DNA of 22,115 bases from Pseudomonadota bacterium (GTDB lineage: Bacteria > Pseudomonadota > Gammaproteobacteria > Xanthomonadales > Rhodanobacteraceae): positions 1-22,115 of the forward strand of contig JAEZQS010000251.1 of NCBI GenBank assembly GCA_023412995.1. Reading direction: 5' to 3'. Made by a program: the position numbers and the translations under genes. Positions 9,980 through 18,614 of this stretch are shown here, piece by piece (position 1 is the stretch's first letter; each line of letters begins with the position of its first letter). Below the pieces are notes generated by a model. That model was not told the origin of the DNA. It ran no database searches and worked only from the letters and a program-made list of their open reading frames with translations.

Positions 9980-11563
9980 TCACCCCGCGCCGGAACGCGC
10001 GCGGGCAAGCGCCGCGCGGATCGGATCGAACAGGCTGCCGTAGCGCGGCGCCTGCGCGGTCGAGCGGCGCAGCGGCTCGCGCACCTGCGCCGCACTCGCG
10101 GTGCGTACGCTGCGACCGGCTTCGTGGAAGCGCAGGCAGGCGGGGTCGAACGGCAGCGCGCAGAAGTCCAACAACGCGCGCACCTGCCCCTCCGGATCGG
10201 CCAGCAACGCTTCGTGGTCCTGCACCCGCACGCGGCCCGGCGCCGCGGTGGCGAGTGACCCCATCCAGCGTTCCTGCGCCACCAGCGTCGCGGCGAGGTC
10301 GTCGAGGTCGTAACTGTAGTCGTGTGCGTTCCAGAACAGCTGGCGCAGGCACGACCAGCAGGTCTCCACCGCGTCGCGCCGGCACACAACGACGCTGGCG
10401 CCCGGCAGCATGGCGCGGATGGCGCCCGCCAGCATCCAGTTGCCCGGCATCTTGTCGGTCGAGCGCGGCCGCGTGCGGCGCCACCCGGCGGTGCGCTCGA
10501 GGTAGCGCTGGCCTAGCCGGTGCCAATCGGCCGCCGTGCAGTCGCCGACCCAGTCGGGGAATGGCTTGCCGCGGCGCCGGGATTCCTCCGCCACCACCTG
10601 CCCGAGATCCGTCAGTTCGCTCGCGCCTTCCACCTGCGGATGCGCGGCAAGCACCTGCTCCACCAGGGTGGAACCCGAGCGCGGCATGCCGGGCAGGAAC
10701 ACGATCTCGCTGCCGAGTGCGGGATCCAGCGGCGCCACCGGCGCACGCGCAAACGCATCCGCCACCCGTGCCATCCAGCTCGCGAAGGCGACGCGGTCCC
10801 AGCGGAAGCGGACACGCGCCGCGGCGTTGGCGGCGAGGCACGCCTCCCAGGCCGCGGCCGGGCGGTCGACGTCGTCCAGCGCGCGGGCAAGCGCGAAGCG
10901 CGCCGCGAGGGCCTCGTCGCTGCTGCCCGCGCTGCGCCGGACCAGCGCTTCCAGCGGCGCCACGTCCGCGTCGGCCAGCGGCACCGACTTGATGCTGGCC
11001 AGCCCCCACCAGGCGAGGCCCGAATCCGGCACCTGGCGCAGCAGCGCGCGGTACTGCGCCGCGGCCTCGCGCGGCCGCCCCGCCATCAGCAGTGCCTCGC
11101 CCAGCCCGAAGCGCGCCGGCACGAACGCCGGTTCCGCGGCAAGCGCGCGTTCGAACGCGGCCAGTGCCTCGTCGTTGCGCGCCTGCATCTGGCGGTTCTT
11201 GCCGAGGTTGTACCAGGCGGCGGCAAACGCGGGCGCGGTGTCGGTGGCGCGCACGAACGCCGCTCCTGCGCCATCGAGATCGCCTGCCTCACCCAATGCC
11301 GTGCCGAGCGCGTTCCATGCCGGGCCGTCCAGCGGCTGCAGCGCCAGCGCCTGGCGCAGCAGTCCGGCCGCCTCGCCGGCCCGGCCCAGCGCGAGCAGCG
11401 CGAATCCCTGCGTGCGCATCAGGGCGGCGCTGCCCGGCTGCGCGGCGAGGACGGGCGCCAGCAGGGCGGCCGCGCGCGCGGGTTCGCCGCGGTCGAGCCA
11501 GTGCTCGGCCTGCGCCAGCAGGCCGGCTTCCGCTGCCGTCGGCGGAACGTTGCGTGGGGCCAT
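9980..11563 (-). CDS. TPR-repeat sulfotransferase
   Basis: A 527-residue two-part protein. Residues about 10-240 are degenerate tetratricopeptide repeats (for example AWYNLGKNRQMQARNDEALAAFERAL and PARFGLGEALLMAGRPREAAAQYRALL). Residues about 285-527 are a PAPS-dependent sulfotransferase domain. The 5'-phosphosulfate loop is GMPRSGST (292-299), in the block PRSGSTLVEQVLAAHP. The 3'-phosphate region is represented by KMPGNWMLAG and VVVCRRDAVETCWSCLRQLF. The start ATG 11563 has AAGGA seven to eight bases upstream; an in-frame ATG at 11605 adds 14 Ala-rich residues and is less likely. There is no signal peptide or membrane segment, so it acts in the cytoplasm. The acceptor, protein or glycan, cannot be told from sequence. 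It is divergent from glmU. Confidence 0.9.
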   Translation of the reverse strand: MAPRNVPPTAAEAGLLAQAEHWLDRGEPARAAALLAPVLAAQPGSAALMRTQGFALLALGRAGEAAGLLRQALALQPLDGPAWNALGTALGEAGDLDGAGAAFVRATDTAPAFAAAWYNLGKNRQMQARNDEALAAFERALAAEPAFVPARFGLGEALLMAGRPREAAAQYRALLRQVPDSGLAWWGLASIKSVPLADADVAPLEALVRRSAGSSDEALAARFALARALDDVDRPAAAWEACLAANAAARVRFRWDRVAFASWMARVADAFARAPVAPLDPALGSEIVFLPGMPRSGSTLVEQVLAAHPQVEGASELTDLGQVVAEESRRRGKPFPDWVGDCTAADWHRLGQRYLERTAGWRRTRPRSTDKMPGNWMLAGAIRAMLPGASVVVCRRDAVETCWSCLRQLFWNAHDYSYDLDDLAATLVAQERWMGSLATAAPGRVRVQDHEALLADPEGQVRALLDFCALPFDPACLRFHEAGRSVRTASAAQVREPLRRSTAQAPRYGSLFDPIRAALARARSGAG

Positions 11564-11633
11564 CGGGAAATCCTTCGCCGCTGCCGCTGCAGCCGGGGCG
11601 GCCATGGAACGCGTCGCGCGTGGCACGCGATGC

Positions 11634-11662
11634 CGTGCACGCCGCGCATCTGCCGATAGAAT
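11634..11662 (+). promoter_or_regulatory. Possible glmU promoter
   Basis: TAGAAT (11657-11662) matches the -10 consensus at 5 of 6 positions and is followed by ACCGCGG, placing a start site near 11669, about 22 bases before the glmU ATG. The -35 region at 17-base spacing (CGTGCA, 11634-11639) is poor. The hexamer reads TATTCT on the opposite strand, so the divergent sulfotransferase gene might use the same spot, but this is weak. Confidence 0.45.
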
Positions 11663-11690
11663 ACCGCGGCCCGCAGCCGCCGCGACCGCC

Positions 11691-13061
11691 ATGACCCAGA
11701 CACCCCTGCACGTGATCGTCCTCGCCGCCGGCGAGGGCAAGCGCATGAAATCGTCCATGCCCAAGGTGCTGATGCCCCTGGCTGGCCGGCCGATGCTGGC
11801 GCACGTGCTCGACACCGCGCGCGCGCTGCAGCCGGCCCGCATCCACCTCGTATACGGCCACCTCGGCGAGCAGGTGCGCGCCGCGCTCACCGACCTCGGC
11901 GACCTCGCCTGGGTGCACCAGCCCGAGCAGCGCGGCACCGGCCATGCGGTCAAGCTTGCGATGCCGGAAATCCCCGAGGACGCGCGCGTGCTGGTGCTGT
12001 ACGGCGACGTACCGCTGATCCGCACCGACACGCTGCGCAAGTTGCTGCAGGTGGAGACGCCATTGGTCGCGCTGGTGACCCAGCTCGACAATCCCTACGG
12101 CTACGGCCGCGTGGTGCGCGACGGCATCGGCCGCGTGCGCGCGATCGTCGAGGAAAAGGACTGCAGTCCCGAGCAGCGCGCGATCACCTGGATCAACAGC
12201 GGCATCCTCGCCGCGGACGCGCGCCGCCTGCGCGTGTGGATCAACAACCTGACCGACGCCAACGCGCAACGCGAGTATTACCTGACCGACGTCTTCGCCC
12301 AGGCCAACGACGAGGGCGAACCGGCCGAAGCCAGCGCCTGCCTCAACCCGCAAGAAGTGTTCGGCGCCAACGACCCGTGGCAGCTGGCGGCGCTGGAACG
12401 GCTCTACCAGCGCCTGCGCGCGACCGCGCTGGCGGCGGCCGGGGTGCGCTTTGCCGACCCGGTGCGCTTCGACGTGCGCGGCGACGTGCGCACCGGACGC
12501 GACGTCGAGATCGACATCGACGTGGTGCTGGAGGGCCTGGTGGAACTCGGCGACGAGGTCAGCATCGGCCCGTTCTGCCGGATACGCAATTCCACCCTCG
12601 CCGCCGGCACCGTGGTGCACTCGCACTGCAACCTCGACGGCGTGGTCACGCACGGTCCCTGCAGCATCGGTCCGTTCGCGCGCCTGCGGCCCGGCACGGA
12701 ACTGGGCGCCGGCGCGCACATCGGCAACTTCGTCGAGACCAAGAAGACGCGCCTGGGCGCCGGCTCCAAGGCCAACCACCTGACCTACCTCGGCGACGCC
12801 GAGGTGGGTGCCGGCGTCAACATCGGCGCCGGCACCATTACCTGCAACTACGACGGTGCCGCCAAGCACACCACCACCATCGAGGACGGCGCCTTCATCG
12901 GCTCCAACACGGCGCTGGTGGCGCCGGTGCGCGTCGGCAAGGAGGCGACCATTGGCGCCGGTTCGGTCATCGGCAAGGATGCGCCGGCGGGGGAACTCAG
13001 CCTTGCACGTGCGCGCCAGTCGACGATCCCGGGCTGGAAAAGGCCCACGCGCAGCGACTGA
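11691..13061 (+). CDS. glmU: Bifunctional GlmU: glucosamine-1-phosphate acetyltransferase / GlcNAc-1-P uridylyltransferase
   Basis: Makes UDP-GlcNAc from glucosamine-1-phosphate, acetyl-CoA and UTP in the cytoplasm, for peptidoglycan, LPS and other glycans. The protein is 456 residues, exactly the E. coli length. The N-terminal pyrophosphorylase domain has LAAGEGKRMKSSMPKVL with Lys25 in place, QRGTGHAV, and the metal-binding Asp in YGDVPL (about 106). The C-terminal left-handed beta-helix (about 250-456) has NFVETKK, the catalytic His363 in KANHLTYLGD, and INIGAGT-like coils (VNIGAGTITCNYDG). The start ATG 11691 is fixed by the family N-terminus; the ribosome site is weak. In many gammaproteobacteria glmU follows atpC directly, whereas here two unrelated genes separate them. 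It is also a natural supplier of substrate for the sugar dehydrogenase downstream. Confidence 0.98.
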   Translation: MTQTPLHVIVLAAGEGKRMKSSMPKVLMPLAGRPMLAHVLDTARALQPARIHLVYGHLGEQVRAALTDLGDLAWVHQPEQRGTGHAVKLAMPEIPEDARVLVLYGDVPLIRTDTLRKLLQVETPLVALVTQLDNPYGYGRVVRDGIGRVRAIVEEKDCSPEQRAITWINSGILAADARRLRVWINNLTDANAQREYYLTDVFAQANDEGEPAEASACLNPQEVFGANDPWQLAALERLYQRLRATALAAAGVRFADPVRFDVRGDVRTGRDVEIDIDVVLEGLVELGDEVSIGPFCRIRNSTLAAGTVVHSHCNLDGVVTHGPCSIGPFARLRPGTELGAGAHIGNFVETKKTRLGAGSKANHLTYLGDAEVGAGVNIGAGTITCNYDGAAKHTTTIEDGAFIGSNTALVAPVRVGKEATIGAGSVIGKDAPAGELSLARARQSTIPGWKRPTRSD

Positions 13062-13118
13062 CCGACTCCGTCACCCCTCCGACCGGCGGGCCCGGCGCGC
13101 CGTGTCCGCCAGCGCACG

Positions 13119-13145
13119 TTGCCCGCGCCGGTCGCTTGCTAGACT
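13119..13145 (+). promoter_or_regulatory. Possible promoter of the polysaccharide locus
   Basis: TAGACT (13140-13145) is preceded directly by TGC, an extended -10 arrangement, with TTGCCC (13119-13124) 15 bases upstream as a possible -35. Transcription would begin near 13152, just before the GGAG (13159-13162) of the dehydrogenase gene. If real, it separates the locus from glmU, whose stop lies about 80 bases upstream of the -10. GACCGGCG (13081-13088) and CGCCGGTC (13126-13133) could pair across this region. Confidence 0.45.
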
Positions 13146-13168
13146 GCGCGATTCCCCTGGAGCGATGA

Positions 13169-14461
<1,293 letters not shown>

Positions 14462-14498
14462 CAGCCACATCGGGTTCGGGAACGGAAAGGGGCACTCC

Positions 14499-15506
14499 AT
14501 GCGCATACTCGTCACCGGCGCTGCCGGCTTCATCGGTTCGGCGCTGTCCGAACGCCTGCTCGCGCGCGGCGACGAGGTGCTCGGCTACGACAACGTCAAC
14601 GACTACTACGACCCGACGCTGAAGGAAGCGCGCCTCGCGCGACTGCTGCCGCAGGCGGGGTTCTCCTTCGTGCGCGCCTCGCTGGAGGATCGCCCGGCGC
14701 TGGAACGGGCCTTTGCCGGTTTCCGTCCCGAACGGGTCGTCAACCTCGCCGCGCAGGCCGGCGTGCGCTACTCGCTGGAAAACCCGTACGCCTACATCGA
14801 GGCCAACGTCGTCGGCTTCATCAACGTGCTGGAAGCCTGCCGGCACGGCGGAGTCGGGCACCTGGTCTATGCCTCTTCCAGTTCGGTCTACGGCGCCAAC
14901 CGCAAGCTGCCGTTCTCCGTGCGCGACGCGGTCGACCACCCGGTGAGCCTGTACGCGGCGACCAAGAAGGCGAACGAGCTGATGGCGCACACCTACAGCC
15001 ACCTGTACGGCCTGCCCACCACCGGCTTGCGCTTCTTCACGGTGTATGGCCCGTGGGGCCGGCCCGACATGGCCCTGTTCCTGTTCACCCGCAAGATCCT
15101 CGCCGGTGAGCCGATCGAGGTGTTCAACCACGGCCACCACACGCGCGACTTCACCTACGTCGACGACATCGTCGAAGGGGTGATCCGCACCCTCGACCGC
15201 GTGCCCGGGCCGGACCCCGCGTTCGACCCGCTGCAGCCCAACCCCGGCAGCTCCGCGGCTCCCTACCGGGTCTACAACATCGGCAACAACCAGCCGGTGC
15301 AGCTGGCCCGCTACATCGAGGTGCTGGAGGAAAAGCTCGGGCGGAAGGCGCAGAAGATCCTGCTGCCGCTGCAGCCGGGAGACGTGCCGGACACCTGCGC
15401 CGACGTCGAGGAACTCTCGCGCGACACCGGCTACGCACCGTCCACCCCGGTGGAAACCGGGGTCGGCCGGTTCGTCGACTGGTACCGCGGCTACCACCGC
15501 GTCTGA
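14499..15506 (+). CDS. UDP-uronate 4-epimerase-like SDR (CapI/LpsL type)
   Basis: A 335-residue extended short-chain dehydrogenase/reductase that interconverts sugar nucleotides at C4 with tightly bound NAD. The N-terminus MRILVTGAAGFIGSAL carries GxxGxxG (7-14). GYDNVNDYYDPTLKEARLA is the hallmark of UDP-glucuronate 4-epimerases (CapI/LpsL/GAE). The catalytic Ser cluster is SSSSVYG (about 126-132) and the catalytic pair is Tyr152/Lys156 in YAATKKANE. NHGHHTRDFTYVDDIVEGV and the C-terminal YAPSTPVETGVGRFVDWYRGY complete the family pattern. AAAGGGG lies six bases before the ATG. Next to a TviB-like dehydrogenase it could act on UDP-GlcNAcA/GalNAcA or on UDP-GlcA/GalA; sequence alone does not settle which. 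Confidence 0.92.
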   Translation: MRILVTGAAGFIGSALSERLLARGDEVLGYDNVNDYYDPTLKEARLARLLPQAGFSFVRASLEDRPALERAFAGFRPERVVNLAAQAGVRYSLENPYAYIEANVVGFINVLEACRHGGVGHLVYASSSSVYGANRKLPFSVRDAVDHPVSLYAATKKANELMAHTYSHLYGLPTTGLRFFTVYGPWGRPDMALFLFTRKILAGEPIEVFNHGHHTRDFTYVDDIVEGVIRTLDRVPGPDPAFDPLQPNPGSSAAPYRVYNIGNNQPVQLARYIEVLEEKLGRKAQKILLPLQPGDVPDTCADVEELSRDTGYAPSTPVETGVGRFVDWYRGYHRV

Positions 15507-15553
15507 GGCCTTGCGTGCGCCCGCGGCAACAGCCGGGCGGGGACGGGATGTGA

Positions 15554-15559
15554 TAGGTT
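15554..15559 (+). promoter_or_regulatory. Weak -10-like element before the export gene
   Basis: TAGGTT (15554-15559) lies 31 bases before the export lipoprotein start, in the 84-base gap after the epimerase, and resembles the TAGACT and TAGAAT elements upstream of the dehydrogenase and glmU genes. No -35 is evident. An imperfect GC hairpin precedes it at about 15518-15537. An internal promoter is possible but poorly supported. Confidence 0.2.
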
Positions 15560-15590
15560 CCACGTTTTCCACCGGGGAGGTGCTGGACCC

Positions 15591-16211
15591 ATGAACAGCT
15601 CGATTCGGTTGATCCTGGTCGGCCTGCTGCTGTTGCTGGCGGGCTGCGCGACCACCACGCCCGGAAGCGCGCCCCCGCAGGTCGATCCGGCCGCGCAGGC
15701 GGTCAGCGTGTACCGCATCGGCGTCGACGACATCCTGCAGGTGTCGGTCTGGCACAACCCCGACCTCGACGCCAAGGTACCGGTACGCCCGGACGGCATG
15801 ATCTCGGTACCGCTGATCGGCGACGTCATGGCCGGCGGCAAGACGCCGGAGGAAGTCTCGGCCGAAATCGCCGACAAGCTGAAGACCTACGTGCGCGACC
15901 CGCAGGTGGCGGTGATCCTGACCGAGCTGCGCAGCCATGAATACCTGTCGCGGGTGCGCGTCACCGGCGCGGTGCGCCAGCCGGTGTCGGTTCCGTACCG
16001 CCAGGGCATGACGGTGCTGGATGCCGTGCTCGCGGCCGGCGGCACCACCGATTTCGCCGCCGGCGACCGCACGGAGCTGTACCGCAAGGAAGGCGACGCG
16101 ACCCACGCCTACCCGGTGCGGCTGGATCGCATCCTGCAGAAGGGCGACCTCTCGACCAACTACCCGGCGCAGCCGGGCGACGTCATCACCGTGCCGGAAC
16201 GCGCGTTCTGA
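15591..16211 (+). CDS. Polysaccharide export outer-membrane lipoprotein (Wza-like, short form)
   Basis: A 206-residue lipoprotein of the OPX family, which builds the outer-membrane or periplasmic part of capsule/EPS exporters. The signal sequence ends in a lipobox LLAGC with the lipidated Cys19. The Poly_export domain spans about 38-115 (YRIGVDDILQVSVWHNPDLD, VRPDGMISVPLIGDV, PEEVSAEI). One SLBB domain follows at about 120-190 (VRVTGAVRQPVSVPYRQGMTVLDAVLAAGG), ending QPGDVITVPERAF. E. coli Wza is 379 residues with a membrane-spanning helix barrel; this one lacks that part, as do the short forms in exosortase-type EPS loci, so another outer-membrane protein is probably needed, perhaps the beta-barrel encoded at 18615. 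GGGGAGG (15574-15580) is 10 bases before the ATG. The stop is one base before the next ATG. Confidence 0.93.
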   Translation: MNSSIRLILVGLLLLLAGCATTTPGSAPPQVDPAAQAVSVYRIGVDDILQVSVWHNPDLDAKVPVRPDGMISVPLIGDVMAGGKTPEEVSAEIADKLKTYVRDPQVAVILTELRSHEYLSRVRVTGAVRQPVSVPYRQGMTVLDAVLAAGGTTDFAAGDRTELYRKEGDATHAYPVRLDRILQKGDLSTNYPAQPGDVITVPERAF

Positions 16212-16212
16212 G

Positions 16213-17754
16213 ATGGCGACCCCGATGGTGCCGATGACCGAGCTGCTGCCGATCCTGCGCAAGGAAGCGCGCCGGCGCATGCTGCTGCTCGGCACCCTGT
16301 TCGCAGTGGTGGCGCTCGCCGCGCTGGTGATCGGCGCCACCTGGCCGAAGAAGTACGAATCCTCCACCACCATCCTGGTGCAGGAAAGCAACATCGTCAC
16401 CGGCCTGATGGAAGGCCGCGCCGTCGCCACCGGCGTGGCCGACCGTGCCTCGATCGCGCGCGAGGTGATCTTCAGCCGCAAGGTGATGAACGAAATCCTC
16501 GCGGCGGGCGGCTGGCTGGACAGCCACCCCACGCCGATCGAGCAGGACCGGATGATCGAGTCGATCACCAACCGCACCACCATTTCCAGCCCGCGCGACA
16601 ACCTGATCCACATCTCCTATTCCGATGGCGACGCCGCGCGTTCGTACCACATCACGCAGAAGTTCGCCGAGCTGTTCATCAGCGAAAGCCTCGCCGCGAA
16701 GGAGCGCGAGAGCCGCAACGCCTTCGATTTCATCAACAGCCAGGTCGAGGCCTACCACCGCAAGCTCACCGACGCCGAGGACAAGCTGAAGGCGTACCGC
16801 CAGGCCAACGTGGACGCGCGGCCCGGCGGCGAAGCCGACAGCAACGCGCGCATCACCCAGCTGCGCGGCCAGGTCGAGCAGGCGCGCATGGAACTGATGG
16901 AGCAGCGCTCGCGCGAAGGCGCGCTGGTGGCGCAGGTCTCCGGTGAATCGGAGGTGACGGCGGTGCAGACGCGCGCCGGGCAGACGCGCATGCAGCTGGC
17001 CGAGCTGCAGGGCCAGCTCGACAAGCTGCTGCTCACCTACACCGACGACTACCCCGACGTCGTGCGCATCCGCCACCAGATGCAGGACCTGCGCGAGAAC
17101 CTCGCCCGCCAGGAAGCGGACCGGGCGCGCGCGCCGCATGCCGCCGCGCTGGACGACGGCATCCAGTACAACCCGCTTTATCAGGAACTCAAGAGCAAGC
17201 TGGCGGAGGCCCGCCGCAACGGCGGCGCCATCAGCTCGCGCCTCGCCGCCACGCAGGCCATGCTGGACGAGGAACTCGAGCGCAGCAAGCGCATCGCCAA
17301 TTCGGAAAACGCGCTGTCGGAGCTGACCCGCGACTACGAGGTCAACCGCGACATCTACCAGGACCTCTTGAAGCGGCGCGAGAACGCGCGCGTGTCGATG
17401 GAACTGGACGCCAAGCAGCAGGGCCTCACCTTCCGCATCCAGGAACCGGCGGTGATGCCGTTGCGCCCGTCGGGGCTGCGCCTGATGCATTTCGCCGCCG
17501 CAGGACTCGGGCTCGGCATCGCCCTGCCGCTCGGGCTGCTGTTCGGCTACGCCCGCTTCGACCCGCGCGTGCGCACCGCGGCGCAGATCGAGCGCCTCGC
17601 CGGCGTGCCGGTGCTCGCCACGGTCCCGTTCTACCCGACCCCGCGCGACCGCCGCCGCACCGCCGTCCACGGCACCGTGCTGCTGCTCATCATCGCCGCG
17701 GTGCTGGTGGCGTACGCGGCGATGTACTGGATCCGCCTGGAGATCGCGCGATGA
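16213..17754 (+). CDS. Polysaccharide chain-length determinant (Wzz/GNVR, PCP family)
   Basis: A 513-residue inner-membrane polysaccharide co-polymerase that sets glycan length and links synthesis to export. The Wzz domain starts at the N-terminus; TM1 is about 23-43. The large periplasmic part holds KKYESSTTILVQESNI, predicted coiled coil (about 165-365), YNPLYQELKSKLAEA (about 319-333) and the GNVR-like stretch ELTRDYEVNRDIYQDLLKRR (about 370). TM2 is about 423-446. Unlike Wzc, the C-terminus has no ATPase/kinase domain; instead there is a short cytoplasmic part (RVRTAAQIERLAGVPVLATVPF) and a third membrane helix (488-507). The kinase-like partner is encoded separately by the next gene, which overlaps by ATGA. 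The start ATG 16213 follows the previous stop by one base; ATGs at 16225 and 16234 are alternatives. Confidence 0.92.
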   Translation: MATPMVPMTELLPILRKEARRRMLLLGTLFAVVALAALVIGATWPKKYESSTTILVQESNIVTGLMEGRAVATGVADRASIAREVIFSRKVMNEILAAGGWLDSHPTPIEQDRMIESITNRTTISSPRDNLIHISYSDGDAARSYHITQKFAELFISESLAAKERESRNAFDFINSQVEAYHRKLTDAEDKLKAYRQANVDARPGGEADSNARITQLRGQVEQARMELMEQRSREGALVAQVSGESEVTAVQTRAGQTRMQLAELQGQLDKLLLTYTDDYPDVVRIRHQMQDLRENLARQEADRARAPHAAALDDGIQYNPLYQELKSKLAEARRNGGAISSRLAATQAMLDEELERSKRIANSENALSELTRDYEVNRDIYQDLLKRRENARVSMELDAKQQGLTFRIQEPAVMPLRPSGLRLMHFAAAGLGLGIALPLGLLFGYARFDPRVRTAAQIERLAGVPVLATVPFYPTPRDRRRTAVHGTVLLLIIAAVLVAYAAMYWIRLEIAR

Positions 17755-18518
17755 ACGCCGACGACGCCGTCAAGCCGGCCGAGGCTTCCGTGCCCGCCGA
17801 TCCCGCCGGCCAGATCGCCCAGCGCGTGTCGGCCAGCCGCTCGATCGCGCGGATGGCCGAAACCCGCGCCCTGGCGCCGCGCCAGCTCGACGAGCGCCGC
17901 CTGATCCACCGCGAGGAATCGGCCCGCCCGCAGGCCGATGCCTTCCGCGAGATCCGCACCCGCCTGCTGGCGCTCGGCGGCGACCAGAACTTCGTCACCA
18001 TGGTCGCCGCGGTCAGTTCCGGCTCCGGCGGCAGCTTCGTGGCGCGCAACCTCGCCGCGGCGTTCGCCTTCGACGAGGCCAAGACCGCGCTGCTGGTGGA
18101 CTGCAACCCGCGTCATGCGGCCCAACACAAGGCCCTCGGCACCGACGCCGGGCCCGGCCTGATCGATTACCTTGACCACCCGGCGCTCGGCATCGAGCCG
18201 ATCATCTACCGCACCGGCATCCCGCGCCTGCGCCTGATCCCGGCCGGCAAGCCGCGCGAGATCAGCGGCGAGTACTTTTCCTCGTTCCGCATGCGCGCAG
18301 TGATCGATTCGTTGCGCTGCCGCTATGCCGACCGCTACCTCTTCCTCGACGGCCCGGCGACGAAGGGCTCGCCGGATGCGCGTATCCTGTCCGAACTGGC
18401 CGACTTCGTCGTGCTGGTGGCCGGGTACGGGCGCGACACGCCGGCGGCGATCGCACAGGCGGCGGCCGCGTTCGACCCGGAGCGGTTTGCAGGCGTCGTC
18501 TTCAACGAGTTGCCGTAG
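17751..18518 (+). CDS. BY-kinase-like protein with degenerate P-loop (CpsD/CapB/Wzc-C relative)
   Basis: A 255-residue MinD/BY-kinase fold protein, overlapping the chain-length gene by ATGA (17751-17754), the normal place for its tyrosine autokinase partner. Residues 62-110 contain the expected EIRTRLLAL helix, then VAAVSSGSGGSFVARNLAAAFAF where the Walker A motif belongs. The usual G-x-G-K-S/T reads G91-S-G93-G94-S95, so the invariant lysine is replaced by glycine. Walker A' (TALLVDC, Asp117) and Walker B (YLFLDGPA, Asp200) are kept. The C-terminus ends VVFNELP with no tyrosine cluster. In known BY-kinases the lysine is needed for catalysis and the Tyr tail is the autophosphorylation site, so this is probably a pseudokinase or an allosteric partner (inference). 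The reading frame is intact, which argues against simple decay. Confidence 0.88.
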   Translation: MNADDAVKPAEASVPADPAGQIAQRVSASRSIARMAETRALAPRQLDERRLIHREESARPQADAFREIRTRLLALGGDQNFVTMVAAVSSGSGGSFVARNLAAAFAFDEAKTALLVDCNPRHAAQHKALGTDAGPGLIDYLDHPALGIEPIIYRTGIPRLRLIPAGKPREISGEYFSSFRMRAVIDSLRCRYADRYLFLDGPATKGSPDARILSELADFVVLVAGYGRDTPAAIAQAAAAFDPERFAGVVFNELP

Positions 18519-18614
18519 CACGTGTGCAGCGCGCCACGCGGCCGGATGCCGGCGGCAAGGGGTGCGCCCGGGGGAGGCCGGAAGCAGCCCGGAAAGTGTC
18601 CAGGGGAATCGAGC

